Positions 39,017 to 50,024 of a DNA stretch of 64,000 nucleotides are shown piece after piece. The stretch is from Ecytonucleospora hepatopenaei (taxonomy: Eukaryota; Microsporidia; Enterocytozoonidae). A program made the translations under genes and the position numbers. Where the stretch lies: the NCBI GenBank assembly GCA_026692725.1, contig JAPMUG010000003.1, positions 124,001 to 188,000 of the forward strand. Direction: 5' to 3'. The notes beneath the pieces are model-generated. The model saw nothing but the letters and a program-made list of their open reading frames with translations, did not search any database and had not been told where the DNA came from. How positions within the stretch are numbered: the first letter of the stretch is position 1; every line of letters starts with the position of its first letter.

Positions 39017-40144
39017 ATGAGTGAAGATAACTTATCTAAAAAAGACACTAAAAATCAATCCAAACAAGATACTCCTCCCTTAGAAAAAACTAAAAGTATA
39101 GAAAGCTTAAATAAAAATAGTAAGGATGAAAATAATTCAAAAAATACTTTAAATAAAAATTCAACAAAGACTAACAGTAGAAATACTTCAAATAATACCA
39201 ATGAAGAAATGAGCAATTCCACTACACGTAAAAATTTTGAATATTTAGATAATTTATACAATAAAAATCAAGGTGCTAAGATAATTGAAGACACAATGTC
39301 TAGTGAAATAAATGAAAAGTTTAAAAAAGAAATCAACGAAGCAAGAGATAAAGTAAAAAGTAGTAAAAATATTAGTGATCAAAATAAAAGTGGTGGTGAT
39401 AAAAATTGTGAAAATTCTGAAAGAAAAGAAATAAATAAAAAATGTAACAAATCTAAATGCAGTGATATTGATTGTGATGATATAGATAATGATGATATTG
39501 AACGTATTTATATTAAAATAATGAAAAAATCAGGTTGTGATCATAAAACAGCACTTTCTGCTTATAAAAGAGCAAATAAAAACATAAACAATGCCATTGA
39601 TATTGCTAAAACAGAATATAGGGCAAGTCTACCCACAATCACAGAGTATAAAAATGGAATTCAAGTTAATTTTAAAGGGAAGGAAATTTTTTATGAAAAA
39701 ACAACACCCAAGGGCGCATATTTAACGGATTGTTTGGCAAAGGGAGAATTTGACAGAAAAGTTCTTGGTCTAACAGGTGATTTTGTGGATGTTATTTTTG
39801 TAGATTTACAAAAAGAAACCAAACATATTCCAAAAGTGTATAAACCATATAAAGGTGAAATAAATAGAGATAGTTTTAACAGTTTGATTAATGAATATAG
39901 TGCTGTATTACCAAAAACCATACAATTTGATGAAAAATATGATGTTTTATTTAAGTTATGTTATCAAAAACATGTGAGCATCTGCCAAATAAATAAAAAA
40001 TCAACCCTTGCTAAGGTTTTTCAGTATTTTAAGGCATTTTTTGAAAAAAATGTTAAGTTAGTTAGGAGTGGGGAAGATTTAGAAGAGGAAACAAATGCAA
40101 AGGAAATTGAAAATGATTTGATTGTTTTATATGTAGAAAAATAA
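39017..40144 (+). CDS. SHP1: p47/Shp1-type Cdc48 adaptor (UBA-SEP-UBX)
   Basis: This 375-residue protein has a low-complexity Ser/Asn/Lys N terminus of about 155 residues. A UBA-like three-helix segment follows (158-198, CDHKTALSAYKRANKNINNA). Then a SEP domain (207-266: ITEYKNGIQVNFKG, FLKDI-like YLTDCLAKGEFDRKVLG, VDVIFVD). The degraded UBX-like C terminus (about 300-375) ends LIVLYVEK. Family role: substrate adaptor of the Cdc48/p97 ATPase. The UBA is usually at the extreme N terminus; here it is displaced inward by the extension. It pairs with Doa1 (9734) as a second Cdc48 cofactor. SEP is the firmest part of the call. Confidence 0.78.
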   Translation: MSEDNLSKKDTKNQSKQDTPPLEKTKSIESLNKNSKDENNSKNTLNKNSTKTNSRNTSNNTNEEMSNSTTRKNFEYLDNLYNKNQGAKIIEDTMSSEINEKFKKEINEARDKVKSSKNISDQNKSGGDKNCENSERKEINKKCNKSKCSDIDCDDIDNDDIERIYIKIMKKSGCDHKTALSAYKRANKNINNAIDIAKTEYRASLPTITEYKNGIQVNFKGKEIFYEKTTPKGAYLTDCLAKGEFDRKVLGLTGDFVDVIFVDLQKETKHIPKVYKPYKGEINRDSFNSLINEYSAVLPKTIQFDEKYDVLFKLCYQKHVSICQINKKSTLAKVFQYFKAFFEKNVKLVRSGEDLEEETNAKEIENDLIVLYVEK

Positions 40145-40212
40145 TATATTAAAATATTGTATTATATAAAATTAATATAAAATATTGTATTAAATTATTT
40201 GGTTAATTTATA

Positions 40213-40875
40213 TCATATACTTTTATACTTTTCAAATACCTGTGTTTTTGATGGTATTTCATACTTTTCTATTGTTTTACTCATCATTTCTACTTCTTCT
40301 GGTGATACCTGATAATTTTCACATATTTCACTTTTTAAATTATATGTCATATTTATTGCTGTAAATACAACAACCTTTAAAGATGAATATTCTGTGCATA
40401 ATGCTTTATCTAAATTTTCTTCTATTTTTCTAAATTTCTCTTTTTCTTCTGAAATCTCTTCTTTTTCACTTAGTTCCACACACATTCCAAATGCTGCTGC
40501 ATATACATCCATAAACACAAAATTGAAATTTATGTGGTTTGCTATGGCTAGCTCATTTTTAATAAGTGTCTTTTTGTTGATTGTTGTTTTTGTGTATTTT
40601 TCTATTTTATCTATCATATTTTCCTGGATTTCTTCTGCTTTTGCTCCCATAAAAATTGCAAGAAAATGTGGATTTTCTATGGCACTTTCCTTGTGTTTTT
40701 TCTTTGTAATTTCTTCAATTTCTCCATTTTCTTCTTTTGATAATTTTAAAATATTTTTGTTGTATGAATCTATGATGGTTAGTAACTGTAATACAGTACT
40801 TTTTACATTGGATGGTAATTTATGTGATTTACAAAAATAAATACAGAATGCACTATAAAATTCTTTTAGATCCAT
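40213..40875 (-). CDS. CCL1: Cyclin H-like protein (TFIIH kinase cyclin)
   Basis: The 220-residue protein resembles the cyclin H core. FCIYFCKSHKLPSNVKSTVL corresponds to the first cyclin helices, NPHFLAIFMGAKAEEI to the conserved LACKVEE stretch, and ELAIANHINFNFVFMDVYAA to the Leu-Asn-Phe-x-hydrophobic segment that opens the second fold. The end (MSKTIEKYEIPS) resembles the KYEPPRSEE region of cyclin H. Family role: partner of Cdk7/Kin28, phosphorylating the RNA polymerase II tail. It is short compared with animal (323) and yeast (393) forms, a reduction common in microsporidia. Another transcriptional cyclin (C or T) is the main alternative. Confidence 0.66.
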   Translation of the reverse strand: MDLKEFYSAFCIYFCKSHKLPSNVKSTVLQLLTIIDSYNKNILKLSKEENGEIEEITKKKHKESAIENPHFLAIFMGAKAEEIQENMIDKIEKYTKTTINKKTLIKNELAIANHINFNFVFMDVYAAAFGMCVELSEKEEISEEKEKFRKIEENLDKALCTEYSSLKVVVFTAINMTYNLKSEICENYQVSPEEVEMMSKTIEKYEIPSKTQVFEKYKSI

Positions 40876-41011
40876 TAAAGGTAAAAAAATATTTCTTTTT
40901 TATAAATTTATTTTATTTTTATATTTTATACCTAATTAGAATTGATTTGAAATAATATAAAAATAATTAAAGTATATAAGGCAATAAAATATTTAAAATC
41001 ATTAAAGGATC

Positions 41012-42070
41012 ATGAATAAATATTTATATAAAGGAGTTTATATGTTTGGATTTGGAAACAAAAAGAAAGATGAAAATGGTGAAAAAACTACAAAATTAGA
41101 AGATGCTAAGAAAAAAAGAGAAGAAGAAATCAAAGCAAAAAAATTAAAGAAAAAGGAAGAAGAGCGTAAAGTAAAGGAAGAAGCAAAAAAGAAAGCAGAA
41201 TTTGAAAAGCAACAAAAAGAAGAAAAATTGAGAATACAGAAAGAAGCTAAGGAACAAGAAGCTATTAAAAAAAGACTTGAATCAGAAAGAGAAAAGCAAA
41301 AGAAACAAGCAGAAAAAGTCAAACAAAAAGAGCAAACAGAAGAAAATAAAAAATTAGAAGAGAAAAAAGAAAAATATGCAAAAAAGTGTGCATTTAAAGA
41401 ATTAGAAAAGAAACTTATAAAAATGTCAAATAATTCAACAGTAGATGAAGTTCAAAAAAGGGTCAAAATAAAAACAGGAAACGTAGTGGAGGTAGATGAG
41501 AAAAAATATGAAATTTCTTCAGAAGACTTTGAAAAACTAAAGGAAATGTTTGAAAAGGAAAAAACAAGTGAAGAAATTTACCTAAAGCTAAAAGCATTTG
41601 ATGGCAAGAAATGCAACCTTATGGTATCTAATGGTAAGATTTCTAATTTTTTTGGTAAAAAGCTAAGAACCCTGGACTCAACCAGGTGGAAGTTTTTTTA
41701 TCCAATAATTTCAGATAGCTATGCAGAAATGAATGAATACTACCACATAGGTAAAAATTTATATTTTACCAAAATGAAGAGAGTGTCTTTTGAACAGGGT
41801 AAATTTAAATATCTAAAACAGCTGGAACAAATAGATTTATTCATACTTGGTGGGGATGTGGAAATACCAAGTGAAAAAACACTGGTTTGTATAAAAGAAA
41901 ATAAAATTTTTATTACCAAGGAATTTGTTAGGAAATACGTGAAAGAAACAGCAATTGTTCCAATAAGAGGGAAATCAACAACTTCAATTTCAGGCGCAAC
42001 AAAAATAGATAATTCTACAGGGATGGAGGTAGGATTTTGGCAAATGTTAATAAGGAAAATAAAAGGATAA
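41012..42070 (+). CDS. Charged coiled-coil protein with conserved C-terminal domain
   Basis: The frame has ATGs at 41012 (352 residues) and 41042 (342 residues, MFGFGNKKKDE); the second may be the real start. Residues about 20-140 are an extreme Lys/Glu coiled coil. The remaining 200 residues are mixed and fold-like (LRTLDSTRWKFFYPIISDSY, YYHIGKNLYFTKMKR, GGDVEIPSEKTLVCI). I do not recognise the family. The better base composition of the C-terminal part suggests constraint. It converges on RPT6, with 65 bases between stop codons. Confidence 0.7.
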   Translation: MNKYLYKGVYMFGFGNKKKDENGEKTTKLEDAKKKREEEIKAKKLKKKEEERKVKEEAKKKAEFEKQQKEEKLRIQKEAKEQEAIKKRLESEREKQKKQAEKVKQKEQTEENKKLEEKKEKYAKKCAFKELEKKLIKMSNNSTVDEVQKRVKIKTGNVVEVDEKKYEISSEDFEKLKEMFEKEKTSEEIYLKLKAFDGKKCNLMVSNGKISNFFGKKLRTLDSTRWKFFYPIISDSYAEMNEYYHIGKNLYFTKMKRVSFEQGKFKYLKQLEQIDLFILGGDVEIPSEKTLVCIKENKIFITKEFVRKYVKETAIVPIRGKSTTSISGATKIDNSTGMEVGFWQMLIRKIKG

Positions 42071-42135
42071 GTAGTTAACTAAATAAAATATTTTGATAAA
42101 TTGAATATTTTGATAAATTAAATAAAGAAAATATT

Positions 42136-43311
42136 TTATTTCAACAATTTTCTCATTGATTCGTCTGTCTTTGATTTCTTCATAACTTTACTGACAGCCA
42201 ATTCAAAATCTTCCTGTGTAACATGCACTCTGTTTTCTCTTAAGGCATACATTCCTGCTTCTGTACACACTGCCTTTGCTTCTGCACCAGATCCACCAAC
42301 CAGCTTATCTGCTATACTTAGAAGGTTTATCCCTTTGCTAAGGTTCATTTTCCTAGAATGGATTTTTAAAATTTCTGCCCTTGCCTCATTCTTTGGATTT
42401 GGAAACTCGATCTTCCTGTCGATTCTTCCTGTTCTAAGAAGAGCTGGATCCAGTATGTCAATTCTGTTGGTTGCCATAATCACCTTTATGCTTTTTTCAC
42501 TTTCAAATCCGTCCAACTGGTTTAAAAGTTCCATCATTGTACGCTGTACGCCGCTGTCTGAGTTTTTTCCTGCATCTCCTCTTGAAGAACCGATCGAGTC
42601 AATTTCATCCATAAAAATTATAGAAGGTGCGTGTTCACGAGCCATTACGAAAAGTTCCCTAACAAGTCTTGCGCCCTCTCCCAAGTATTTTTGAACCAGT
42701 TCACAACCAGAAACCCTAATAAATTTGCATTTTGTGTGATGAGCAACAGCCCTTGCAAGCAGCGTTTTTCCTGTTCCAGGTGGCCCGTAAAGCAGAACAC
42801 CCTTAGGCTGGGCAATTCCCAAATTTTCAAAAAGCTCCGGGTGGGTGATAGGGAGTTCTATGACTTCTCTAATTTCTTTAATCTGCTCATCCAATCCACC
42901 TATCATGGAATACGTTGAATCAGGCACCTTTTCAACCATCATCAAAGAAACCAGTGGGTCCACCTTGGTTGGTAAAATCCTATGGATAAAATTGTTGTCT
43001 GCCCTGAGCGCAACCCTGACATTTGGCTTGAGTGCGTTGTAATCAACCTGTGGTTCCACCCCTACGATGTATTTACCATCTGGCTGCATTTTGACCATGC
43101 ATTTATTTTCTCCCATTTTATTGCACACTGTTCCTACGTTAGAACTGCTTTCTGTAATAAGTACAATTTCTTCTTTTATTTCCCTGACTTGCTTAGTTAG
43201 TGCCTCTCTCTGTTGTCCTAATTTTTTAATTCTTGTTTTGTATTCATCGATCTGTGACTGAATACCTTCTGTTTTATTTTTGTAAAAGTTATCAAAAAAA
43301 GTTCTTTCCAT
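42136..43311 (-). CDS. RPT6: 26S proteasome regulatory ATPase Rpt6
   Basis: The 391-residue AAA ATPase matches Rpt6 along its length: an N-terminal coiled coil (15-50), an OB domain, then [20 protein letters not shown], the Rpt6-specific linker. Walker A is GPPGTGKT (176-183), Walker B IIFMDEID (231-238), and the arginine fingers lie in [10 protein letters not shown] (R293, R296). Family role: one of six ATPases that unfold substrates into the 20S core. The length is normal (about 405). G/C content and codon use are clearly less A/T-biased than in neighbouring genes, as expected for a strongly constrained, well-expressed gene. Confidence 0.98.
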   Translation of the reverse strand: MERTFFDNFYKNKTEGIQSQIDEYKTRIKKLGQQREALTKQVREIKEEIVLITESSSNVGTVCNKMGENKCMVKMQPDGKYIVGVEPQVDYNALKPNVRVALRADNNFIHRILPTKVDPLVSLMMVEKVPDSTYSMIGGLDEQIKEIREVIELPITHPELFENLGIAQPKGVLLYGPPGTGKTLLARAVAHHTKCKFIRVSGCELVQKYLGEGARLVRELFVMAREHAPSIIFMDEIDSIGSSRGDAGKNSDSGVQRTMMELLNQLDGFESEKSIKVIMATNRIDILDPALLRTGRIDRKIEFPNPKNEARAEILKIHSRKMNLSKGINLLSIADKLVGGSGAEAKAVCTEAGMYALRENRVHVTQEDFELAVSKVMKKSKTDESMRKLLK

Positions 43312-43579
43312 ATTTTTATTGCTTATTTTATAATTATTACCTAATAGTTATTATTAATTATTAATTATTAATTATTAATTATTAATTATTGTCTAATAGT
43401 TGTTATTAATTATTAATTATTATCTAATAGTTGTTTTTAAATAAATGTTTTTATGTTTGTTAGAAAATTTTTAGGTAAAAAGGGTATAACTAAAAATAAA
43501 AAACATTATAATAAAAATATAAATATTTGTTACAAAATATTATTAGTATTTTATAAGATACAGTTAATTGATATTTTTA
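43312..43579. repeat. Divergent spacer with ATTATTA-type tandem repeats
   Basis: From about 43345 to 43435 TTAATTA heptamers repeat about ten times, interrupted by CTAATAGTTGTTATTAATTA units occurring about twice. It is the shared upstream region of RPT6 and the ING-type gene. GGGTATAAC lies near 43489. Confidence 0.75.
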
Positions 43580-44113
43580 ATGAAGTTCTTTTCACCTGGT
43601 GATATTTATGATAATCTTTTACAAACTATCCAACAATTCTCTATGGAAACATATTATTATAAAAGACAAACAAAAAAGGTGGACCTTGTAATCGATAAAT
43701 ATAAAAATAAACTAAAGAAGGCCATGGCAAAGTTACCTAAGAAAAATGAAAAAAGTTTGGAGAGGATAAAAAGAAGGTTGACGGAAATGTTTGAAAATAA
43801 AAAAAACTTGGTAGAGGGGCTGGAAGAAAGCATAAAAAAACATAAATTATTTTTTGATAAGTTAAACAGTCTTAGCAATTATTCTGTAAGTACGAATGAC
43901 ATTCTACTAAGGAGTAAAAGTCCTATGGTTGTGAAGGTAAATAATGAAAGCACTGATAATAGAATATATTGTTCATGTGGAGGCAAGGCATATGGCAATA
44001 TGATAAGGTGTGATGAAGAAGAGTGTGATATTGGGTGGTATCATTACAAATGTATAGGAATATTGAAAACACCAAAGAGTCCATGGAAATGTTCAAGATG
44101 TGTTGGTAAGTAA
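43580..44113 (+). CDS. YNG2: ING-family PHD-finger protein (Yng2-like)
   Basis: The ATG at 43580 gives 177 residues; an in-frame TTG upstream is ignored. The N-terminal part is a helical ING-type region (MKFFSPGDIYDNLLQTIQQF then a Lys-rich coiled coil to about residue 95). The C-terminal PHD finger is complete: C131, C133, C144, C149, H155, C158, C171, C174, with IGWYHYKC and SPWKCSRC as in ING proteins. Family role: reading H3K4me3 and activating MYST acetyltransferases. With the Esa1 homologue at 1490 this suggests a piccolo-NuA4-like module. Among ING proteins, Yng2 is an inference. Confidence 0.9.
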   Translation: MKFFSPGDIYDNLLQTIQQFSMETYYYKRQTKKVDLVIDKYKNKLKKAMAKLPKKNEKSLERIKRRLTEMFENKKNLVEGLEESIKKHKLFFDKLNSLSNYSVSTNDILLRSKSPMVVKVNNESTDNRIYCSCGGKAYGNMIRCDEEECDIGWYHYKCIGILKTPKSPWKCSRCVGK

Positions 44114-45045
44114 AAATAATTTTATAAGTAAATTATATGATTAATAAATATAAAATATTAGTCGAATTTAATTGTATTAAGATTAAAAATATTTGAAGCA
44201 TACTAATATTTACAATTTATATATAAAATTGCTTTTCTAAAAAATTGTTTTTTTTATATATACAAATTCCACTTGTATAAAAATTATTTGAATATTATAG
44301 AATATTTTCTATTTGTATAAAAATTATTTGAATATTTTAAAATTTTATAACAAGGATATAAAAAACATTTTTATAAAGCACATATTTTATTAGAAAAAGT
44401 AGTATAAAAATATAAAATAATTTATTATCTATATACTTAATACATATATAAAGTGTTAATTAATATATTTAATATATAAATATAAACATTATATAAATAT
44501 AAAAGTTAAAAAAAGTATATTAAAAAATGTTATACAATAGAATATAAAATATTGTTTACTTATTATAAATAAAATATGAATGTGTATATGAAAGTATAAA
44601 ATAAGAAGTAGAAAATAAAAATGTGAGTAAAAATAAGAAGGGAAGAGCAAAGAAAAATATTTTGACCCATATATTTAAGACAAGTAGTAACGAAAGTTAA
44701 ATACAAGTCAAGCTATTATAGCAACAAGTAAAGTTAAAAAATAAAAAAAGGTTATTGTTTTTAAAACATAGCTTAAAAGCTTAAAAGCTTAATATAGTGT
44801 AATGTATATTTACTATATAATAGTTTATTATATAATAATTATGTATTATTATTAGCTTAGTACAAAGTCATTATAATGACAAGTATGAAAGTGTGTAAAC
44901 ACAGATAAAGTTTTGTAAAATTCAAAGCTACGTACGAGTATCTTGTATACTGTGATAATTATTGTTATATAATATAATGTTATATTATATAAATACAGTA
45001 GTTATCAACAGGTATGAGAGAAAAGGTAGTGGAGAGATACAAACG
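44114..45045. other. Upstream region of the rRNA unit
   Basis: About 930 bases without a protein gene. A 26-base near-duplicate (TTGTATAAAAATTATTTGAA) occurs at about 44272 and 44313. A conserved block at 44643-44690 recurs in the ITS. After about 44690 the sequence becomes less A/T-only (for example GTACAAAGTCATTATAATGA, near 44870), consistent with a transcribed 5' external spacer. Confidence 0.6.
44643..44690 (+). promoter_or_regulatory. Conserved rDNA block, copy 1 (upstream of SSU)
   Basis: Contains GACCCATATATTTAAGA at 44664-44680, identical over 17 bases to 46732-46748. It is preceded by an A-rich GCAAAG-AAAAAT stretch and followed by AGTAGTA in both copies. It lies about 380 bases before the SSU start. 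A polymerase I promoter or a processing site are the two readings I consider likely. Confidence 0.6.
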
Positions 45046-46349
45046 CATCAGGTTGATTCTGCCTGACGTAGATGCTAGTTTCTAAGATTAAGCCATGCAT
45101 GTTATGTGAACTCAGACGAGGGAACGACGAACGGCTCAGTAATGTTGCGCTGATTTGCTCTATGCGGGAAGAATAACCACGGTAACCTGTGGCTAAGAGT
45201 GTAGAATAAGGTGCAATCCTATTAGTTTGTTGGTAGTGTAAAGGACTACCAAGGCAGTGATGGGTAACGGGAAATCAGGGTTTGATTCCGGAGAGGGAGC
45301 CTGAGAGATGGCTCCCACGTCCAAGGATGGCAGCAGGCGCGAAAATTGTCCACTCTTTTGAGAGGAGACAGTTATGAAACGTGAGTAGAAGGGTCGAGTG
45401 TAAAAACCTTGACGTGAAGCAATTGGAGGGCAAGTTTTGGTGCCAGCAGCCGCGGTAATTCCAACTCCAAGAGTGTCTATGGTGGATGCTGCAGTTAAAG
45501 GGTCCGTAGTCGTAGATGCAATTAAAAGGTGGTGTTAAAAGCCATTGAGTTTGTTGAGAGTAGCGGAACGGATAGGGAGCATGGTATAGGTGGGCAAAGA
45601 ATGAAATCTCAAGACCCCACCTGGACCAACGGAGGCGAAAGCGATGCTCTTAGACGTATCTGGGGATCAAGGACGAAGGCTAGAGTATCGAAAGTGATTA
45701 GACACCGCTGTAGTTCTAGCAGTAAACTATGCCGACAATGCTGGGTGTTGCGAGAGCGATGCTTGGTGTGGGAGAAATCTTAGTTTTCGGGCTCTGGGGA
45801 TAGTACGCTCGCAAGGGTGAAACTTAAAGCGAAATTGACGGAAGGACACTACCAGGAGTGGATTGTGCTGCTTAATTTAACTCAACGCGGGAAAACTTAC
45901 CAGGGTCAAGTCTATCGTAGATTGGAGACATGAGGTAGACAAGAGTGGTGCATGGCCGTTGGAAATTGATGGGGCGACTTTTAGCTTAAGTGCTGGAACC
46001 AGTGAGATCTTCTAGACAGGTGTTATTTAGGCACAGGAGGGAGAAGGCAATAACAGGTCCGTGATGCCCTTAGATATCCTGGGCAGCAAGCGCAATACAA
46101 TATCTCTTGAGAAGACAAAGCAATTTGAGATGAGTAGGATTAGCTTTTGTAAATAAGCTATGAATGAGGAATTCCTAGTAACAGTGTCTCATCAAGGCAT
46201 TGTGAATGTGTCCCTGTTCTTTGTACACACCGCCCGTCACTATTTCAGATGATTATAGGGATGAAGAGCTTAGGCTCTGAATACCTGTAGTTAGATAAAG
46301 TACAAGTCGTAACAAGGTCACCGTAGGAGAACCTGCTGTGGGATCATTA
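45046..46349 (+). rRNA. Small-subunit (16S-like) rRNA
   Basis: Starts near ATCAGGTTGATTCTGCCTGA and ends near CTGCTGTGGGATCATTA, about 1304 bases, the reduced microsporidian length. Universal landmarks are present: GTGCCAGCAGCCGCGGTAAT at about 45440, GAAACTTAAA near 45820, and GTACACACCGCCCGTC at about 46223. Much of the eukaryotic helix content is missing, as expected for the group. Ends are approximate to a few bases. Confidence 0.97.
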
Positions 46350-46774
46350 AAAACGCATTTTTACAGTAAATAGTTTCATTTAATATTTTTACTAAAATAA
46401 AATTGCTAAAATATAATTTAGTTAAAATATAATTTAGTTAAAATATTATAATAAAATATTATATTATAACAAAACATATACATTAATATAGTTAGTGTAG
46501 AAATAAAACACTGTTTATGTTTGTATTTTGTATAATAAATATTACTTTTTAAGAATTATATAATTTTATTTATAGAAAACATACCAAATATAGTTTTTTG
46601 TGCTGTAGATAGTAAAATATTGTTTGTATACAACATATTAACATATACAATACTTACACATAAATAAAAGTTAAAATGAATTGTATTAGTTAAAAATATT
46701 AGTTTATAGAATGAGCCAAGCAAAAATTTTAGACCCATATATTTAAGAAGTAGTAGTAGCTTTTTGAGAGATAG
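46350..46774 (+). other. Internal transcribed spacer between SSU and LSU
   Basis: About 425 bases of A/T-rich sequence, long compared with many microsporidian ITS regions. It holds the second conserved rDNA block (46713-46758) close to its 3' end. No separate 5.8S gene or second ITS is present. The 3' boundary is uncertain by about 20 bases. Confidence 0.8.
46713..46758 (+). promoter_or_regulatory. Conserved rDNA block, copy 2 (just before LSU)
   Basis: Contains GACCCATATATTTAAGA at 46732-46748, with flanks similar to copy 1 (GCAAAAATTTTA before, AGTAGTAGTAG after). It lies about 40 bases before the LSU start. Its persistence inside a fast-evolving spacer argues for function. Confidence 0.6.
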
Positions 46775-48552
46775 AAAAAAATAGAGAATCCCTGGTACGG
46801 GATCGCTAGGGTCTAGCAGCGATGACGAACGTAGAAGAGTACGAAAAGTCAGAAGACGTTTCCAATAGTGAGAGAGATTTCACGAAGACCCTCTGAACTT
46901 AAGCATATCATTAAGAGGAGGAAAAGAAACTAACTAGGATTTCATAAGTAGTGGCGAATGAACATGAAGAAGCTCAGATGATAAAAGCACGCAAGTGTTT
47001 GTTGTAATGAGAGTCGCGAAGACCTGTAGGAAAGCAGGACAAGAAGGGGTGATAGTCCCCGGGCGGCAGGAGATTTAGAGAGTAGTGCTGTTTGGTAGTG
47101 CAGTGTGAAGGGGAGGTAGTAACTTCCAAGGCTAAATATAGTTAGACACCGATAGCAAAGAAGTAGCGCGAGCGAAAGATGAAAAAGTTTCATATAGAAA
47201 GTGAAATAGTGAAAGTACCAGGGGGTAAGCCGAGAGACTCGGACCCGTATTGAAACACGGACCAAGGAGATTTTGAGTGCAGCGAGGTGAATGTATGGAA
47301 AACAGAAGCCGAGAGAAGTTTAGGAGTTGCATTCATAAGACCCGAAAGGTAGTGAACTATGTCTGTTTTGATTGAAGTCAGGATAAATTCTGATGGAGGA
47401 TCTAAGTCGTATTGATGTTCAACTCATTGACAAAAGATGGGCATAGGGGCGAAAGACCAATCGAACTACCTGGTAGCTGGTTCCAGCCGAAATGTCTCTC
47501 AGGACAGCGGTGCTCAAGTCTATGTATAATGTTATAGATAATTTATTGTTTGTAATTATTGTATAAGTGTAGAAAGGTAGGAAGATGCAGTAGAGAGGAT
47601 GTGGACTTAGTCAACAAACTCCGAATGTGTCGTTTGGTTTGAGAGTGATCCAAGCCAAAAGTCTATAGAGCACTAGTGGGCTCTCTGTGGTAAGCATGGG
47701 GCGCAAAAAGGGATGAACCTAGCAAAGAGATAAATGGCCAAAGACAGGACAAAGAGCCCATAAAAGTGGTATCTAAATTAAGACAGTGGGGCGGTGGCCA
47801 TGGAGGTTGGCATCCGCTAAGAAACGTGTTACAACGTACCCATCGAATTTAGGACTACTTAAAATGGATGGCGCTGACCTGTGTCATGATGCTCTTGAAG
47901 CGAAGTTTAGTAGGCTGGCATGATTGTACTAGAGAAGGGCGTGTGTGGACGCGTCTGGAGGTGCATTCAGAGCAGATCTTGGAGGTAGTAGCATCATTAA
48001 AATGTACTTAAGAAGACGGGTTTGTCCTTTGAATAGAAGGAAGTGATACGATCCTATTGTCGCAAGTTAGTTTATTTGTAGCAATATAGATAGATGAATA
48101 GGCAAGTAAAAGGGAAGAATTTAAATATTAATTCGAAGCTGCCCGAAGTGGCGACACTAAGCACGAATCCGCCGTATACAGTATGTAGTTATTGTATTTA
48201 TTTATGATAGCTATATATGAAGGAGTGTAAATTTGCTCAAGGTATGGAGGCTCTGGAAAGTCATATTGAGAAGGAGTCGAAGGGGGATGATAAAAAGGCA
48301 GGGCAGTTGTCGTACCGAACCGCATCAGGACTTCAGGGTTAGGAGCCCAAAGTATAAGAAAAAAGTAAGTAAGGGAAATCGGCAAAATGGATGAAAAACC
48401 TCGGGATAATTATTGGCTCTAGCACGCTAGAACTGGGCTTACAAGGGGAATCTGACTGTTTAATAAAAACATAGCTTTGTGTAGATGCAAAGTGAATTCT
48501 GCTCAGTGCTTGGGACGTTAAGGAAGTAATTTTAAGTACGCACTTGTAAACA

Positions 48553-48596
<44 letters not shown>

Positions 48597-48695
48597 GTCT
48601 AATTAGCGACGCGCATGAATGGAGCAACGAGATTCCCACTGTCCCTACTTACTGCTTTGCGAACCAACAGCCAAGGGAACGGGCTTGGGACATGC

Positions 48696-48733
<38 letters not shown>

Positions 48734-49013
48734 AAGTGCAGATCTCTATTTGTTTGTCGTAGCGAGGTGGGGAAATGTGTGAGACCACTGACATCCGTAA
48801 TGGAGGTGCTTACAAGACTTGATGGGGAGTTTGGCTGGGGCGGCACGACTGCTAAACAATAACGCAGACGTCCAAAGGTGAGCTCAGAGGGGATGGAAAC
48901 CACTCGTGGAGCATAAGGGCAAAAGCTTGCTTTAGCCTGCCGTGTGAACGGCAGGTACTGGAAACAGCGGCCTAGAGATCCTCCGCTACACACGTCTAGG
49001 AGCGGAGGTGACG

Positions 49014-49046
<33 letters not shown>

Positions 49047-49150
49047 GGCCGAGCGTTCATAGCGACGCCGCTTTTTGATTCTTCGATGTCGGCTCTTCCG
49101 AGCATGGTGAAGCATCAATCACCAAGTGTATGATTGTTCACCAATTAATA

Positions 49151-49188
<38 letters not shown>

Positions 49189-49415
49189 TAGTTTTACCCT
49201 ACTGCAGTGCGTTGAAGAGCAGGTCAGAACAGTACGAGAGGAAGTACCGATCAGGACCACTGGTAATGCCTTCATCTGTTAAGGTGCGGGGCACAGCTAC
49301 GTCCTTCTTGTAACAGCTGAAAGCCTCTAAGCTGGAATAAGTACTTGACAACGCGATTGTGTGAAGACGACTCACACGGGGACAGGAACTGTACGGCATG
49401 AGCTTTTTGCGAGTG
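46775..49415 (+). rRNA. Large-subunit rRNA with fused 5.8S
   Basis: The first part contains the 5.8S-like GCGATGACGAACGTAG (about 46818), running without a second spacer into GAACTTAAGCATATCATTAA (about 46897), the usual 28S start. Later landmarks are GGTAGCCAAATGCCTCGTCG (about 48580), the sarcin-ricin loop AGTACGAGAGGA (about 49231), and ACAGGGATAACTGGCTTGTG (about 49024). About 2.64 kb, reduced as in microsporidia. The 3' end is approximate; it may extend a few tens of bases into CTTCCTCAACCTTTTGG. Confidence 0.95.
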
Positions 49416-50024
49416 CTTCAGGTTGCCTGCTTCCTCAACCTTTTGGTGCTTATTCTTTCATTTTATATTTTTACTTAATATATATATTTTAACCTCTTCT
49501 CATAATTTATTTTATACTATTTATATATTAATATATATATTGATAAATTTATTTATATTATGGTTATATACTTATTGTATGTAGTTAATAATAATATTTT
49601 TATTTTTAGTGCAGTGTAGATAAAGTTATATTAAATAATTGGTATTTTATTAGTCTTGTTTTTTATTTTTATCACAATATTTGAACTATGTATTTTTTTA
49701 ACATTTTGTATATTTTCTTATATATTCTTTTATACTTTTCTTTAAAAAGTTATTTTCTAGAAAATAATACTTGCTATTTATTGACATTATTTCATGAAAC
49801 AATAATATTAAACATGCTATCAAACATATACTTATTACAAACAATCCAACTATCATTTTATTCCTTCTTTTTTCCTCACATTATTCATCAAATACATTAC
49901 ACATTAGGGTTATTCTTTAAACTTTCCAAAAAATTTTAAACTAAAGTGTATATTACTTATAAAAATTGTATAAAAAGTAAAAAAACATGTTTTTATAATA
50001 TAAATTATTTAATTATGGTTAATC
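49416..50024. other. Region downstream of the rRNA unit
   Basis: About 600 A/T-rich bases. CTTCCTCAACCTTTTGGTGC then T-rich sequence (49430-49490) may hold the 3' processing or termination signal. An 83-codon hydrophobic frame at 49688-49939 is not convincing as a gene. No second rRNA unit follows. Confidence 0.5.

Noticed and set aside
45529..48862. Protein frames within the rRNA genes (for example 45529-45783, 48587-48862)
   Set aside because: They fall entirely in conserved rRNA sequence and have no protein features.
49688..49939. 83-codon hydrophobic frame downstream of the LSU rRNA
   Set aside because: Composition (Phe, Ile, Leu, Tyr) is what A/T-rich spacer gives by chance; no start signal or constraint seen.
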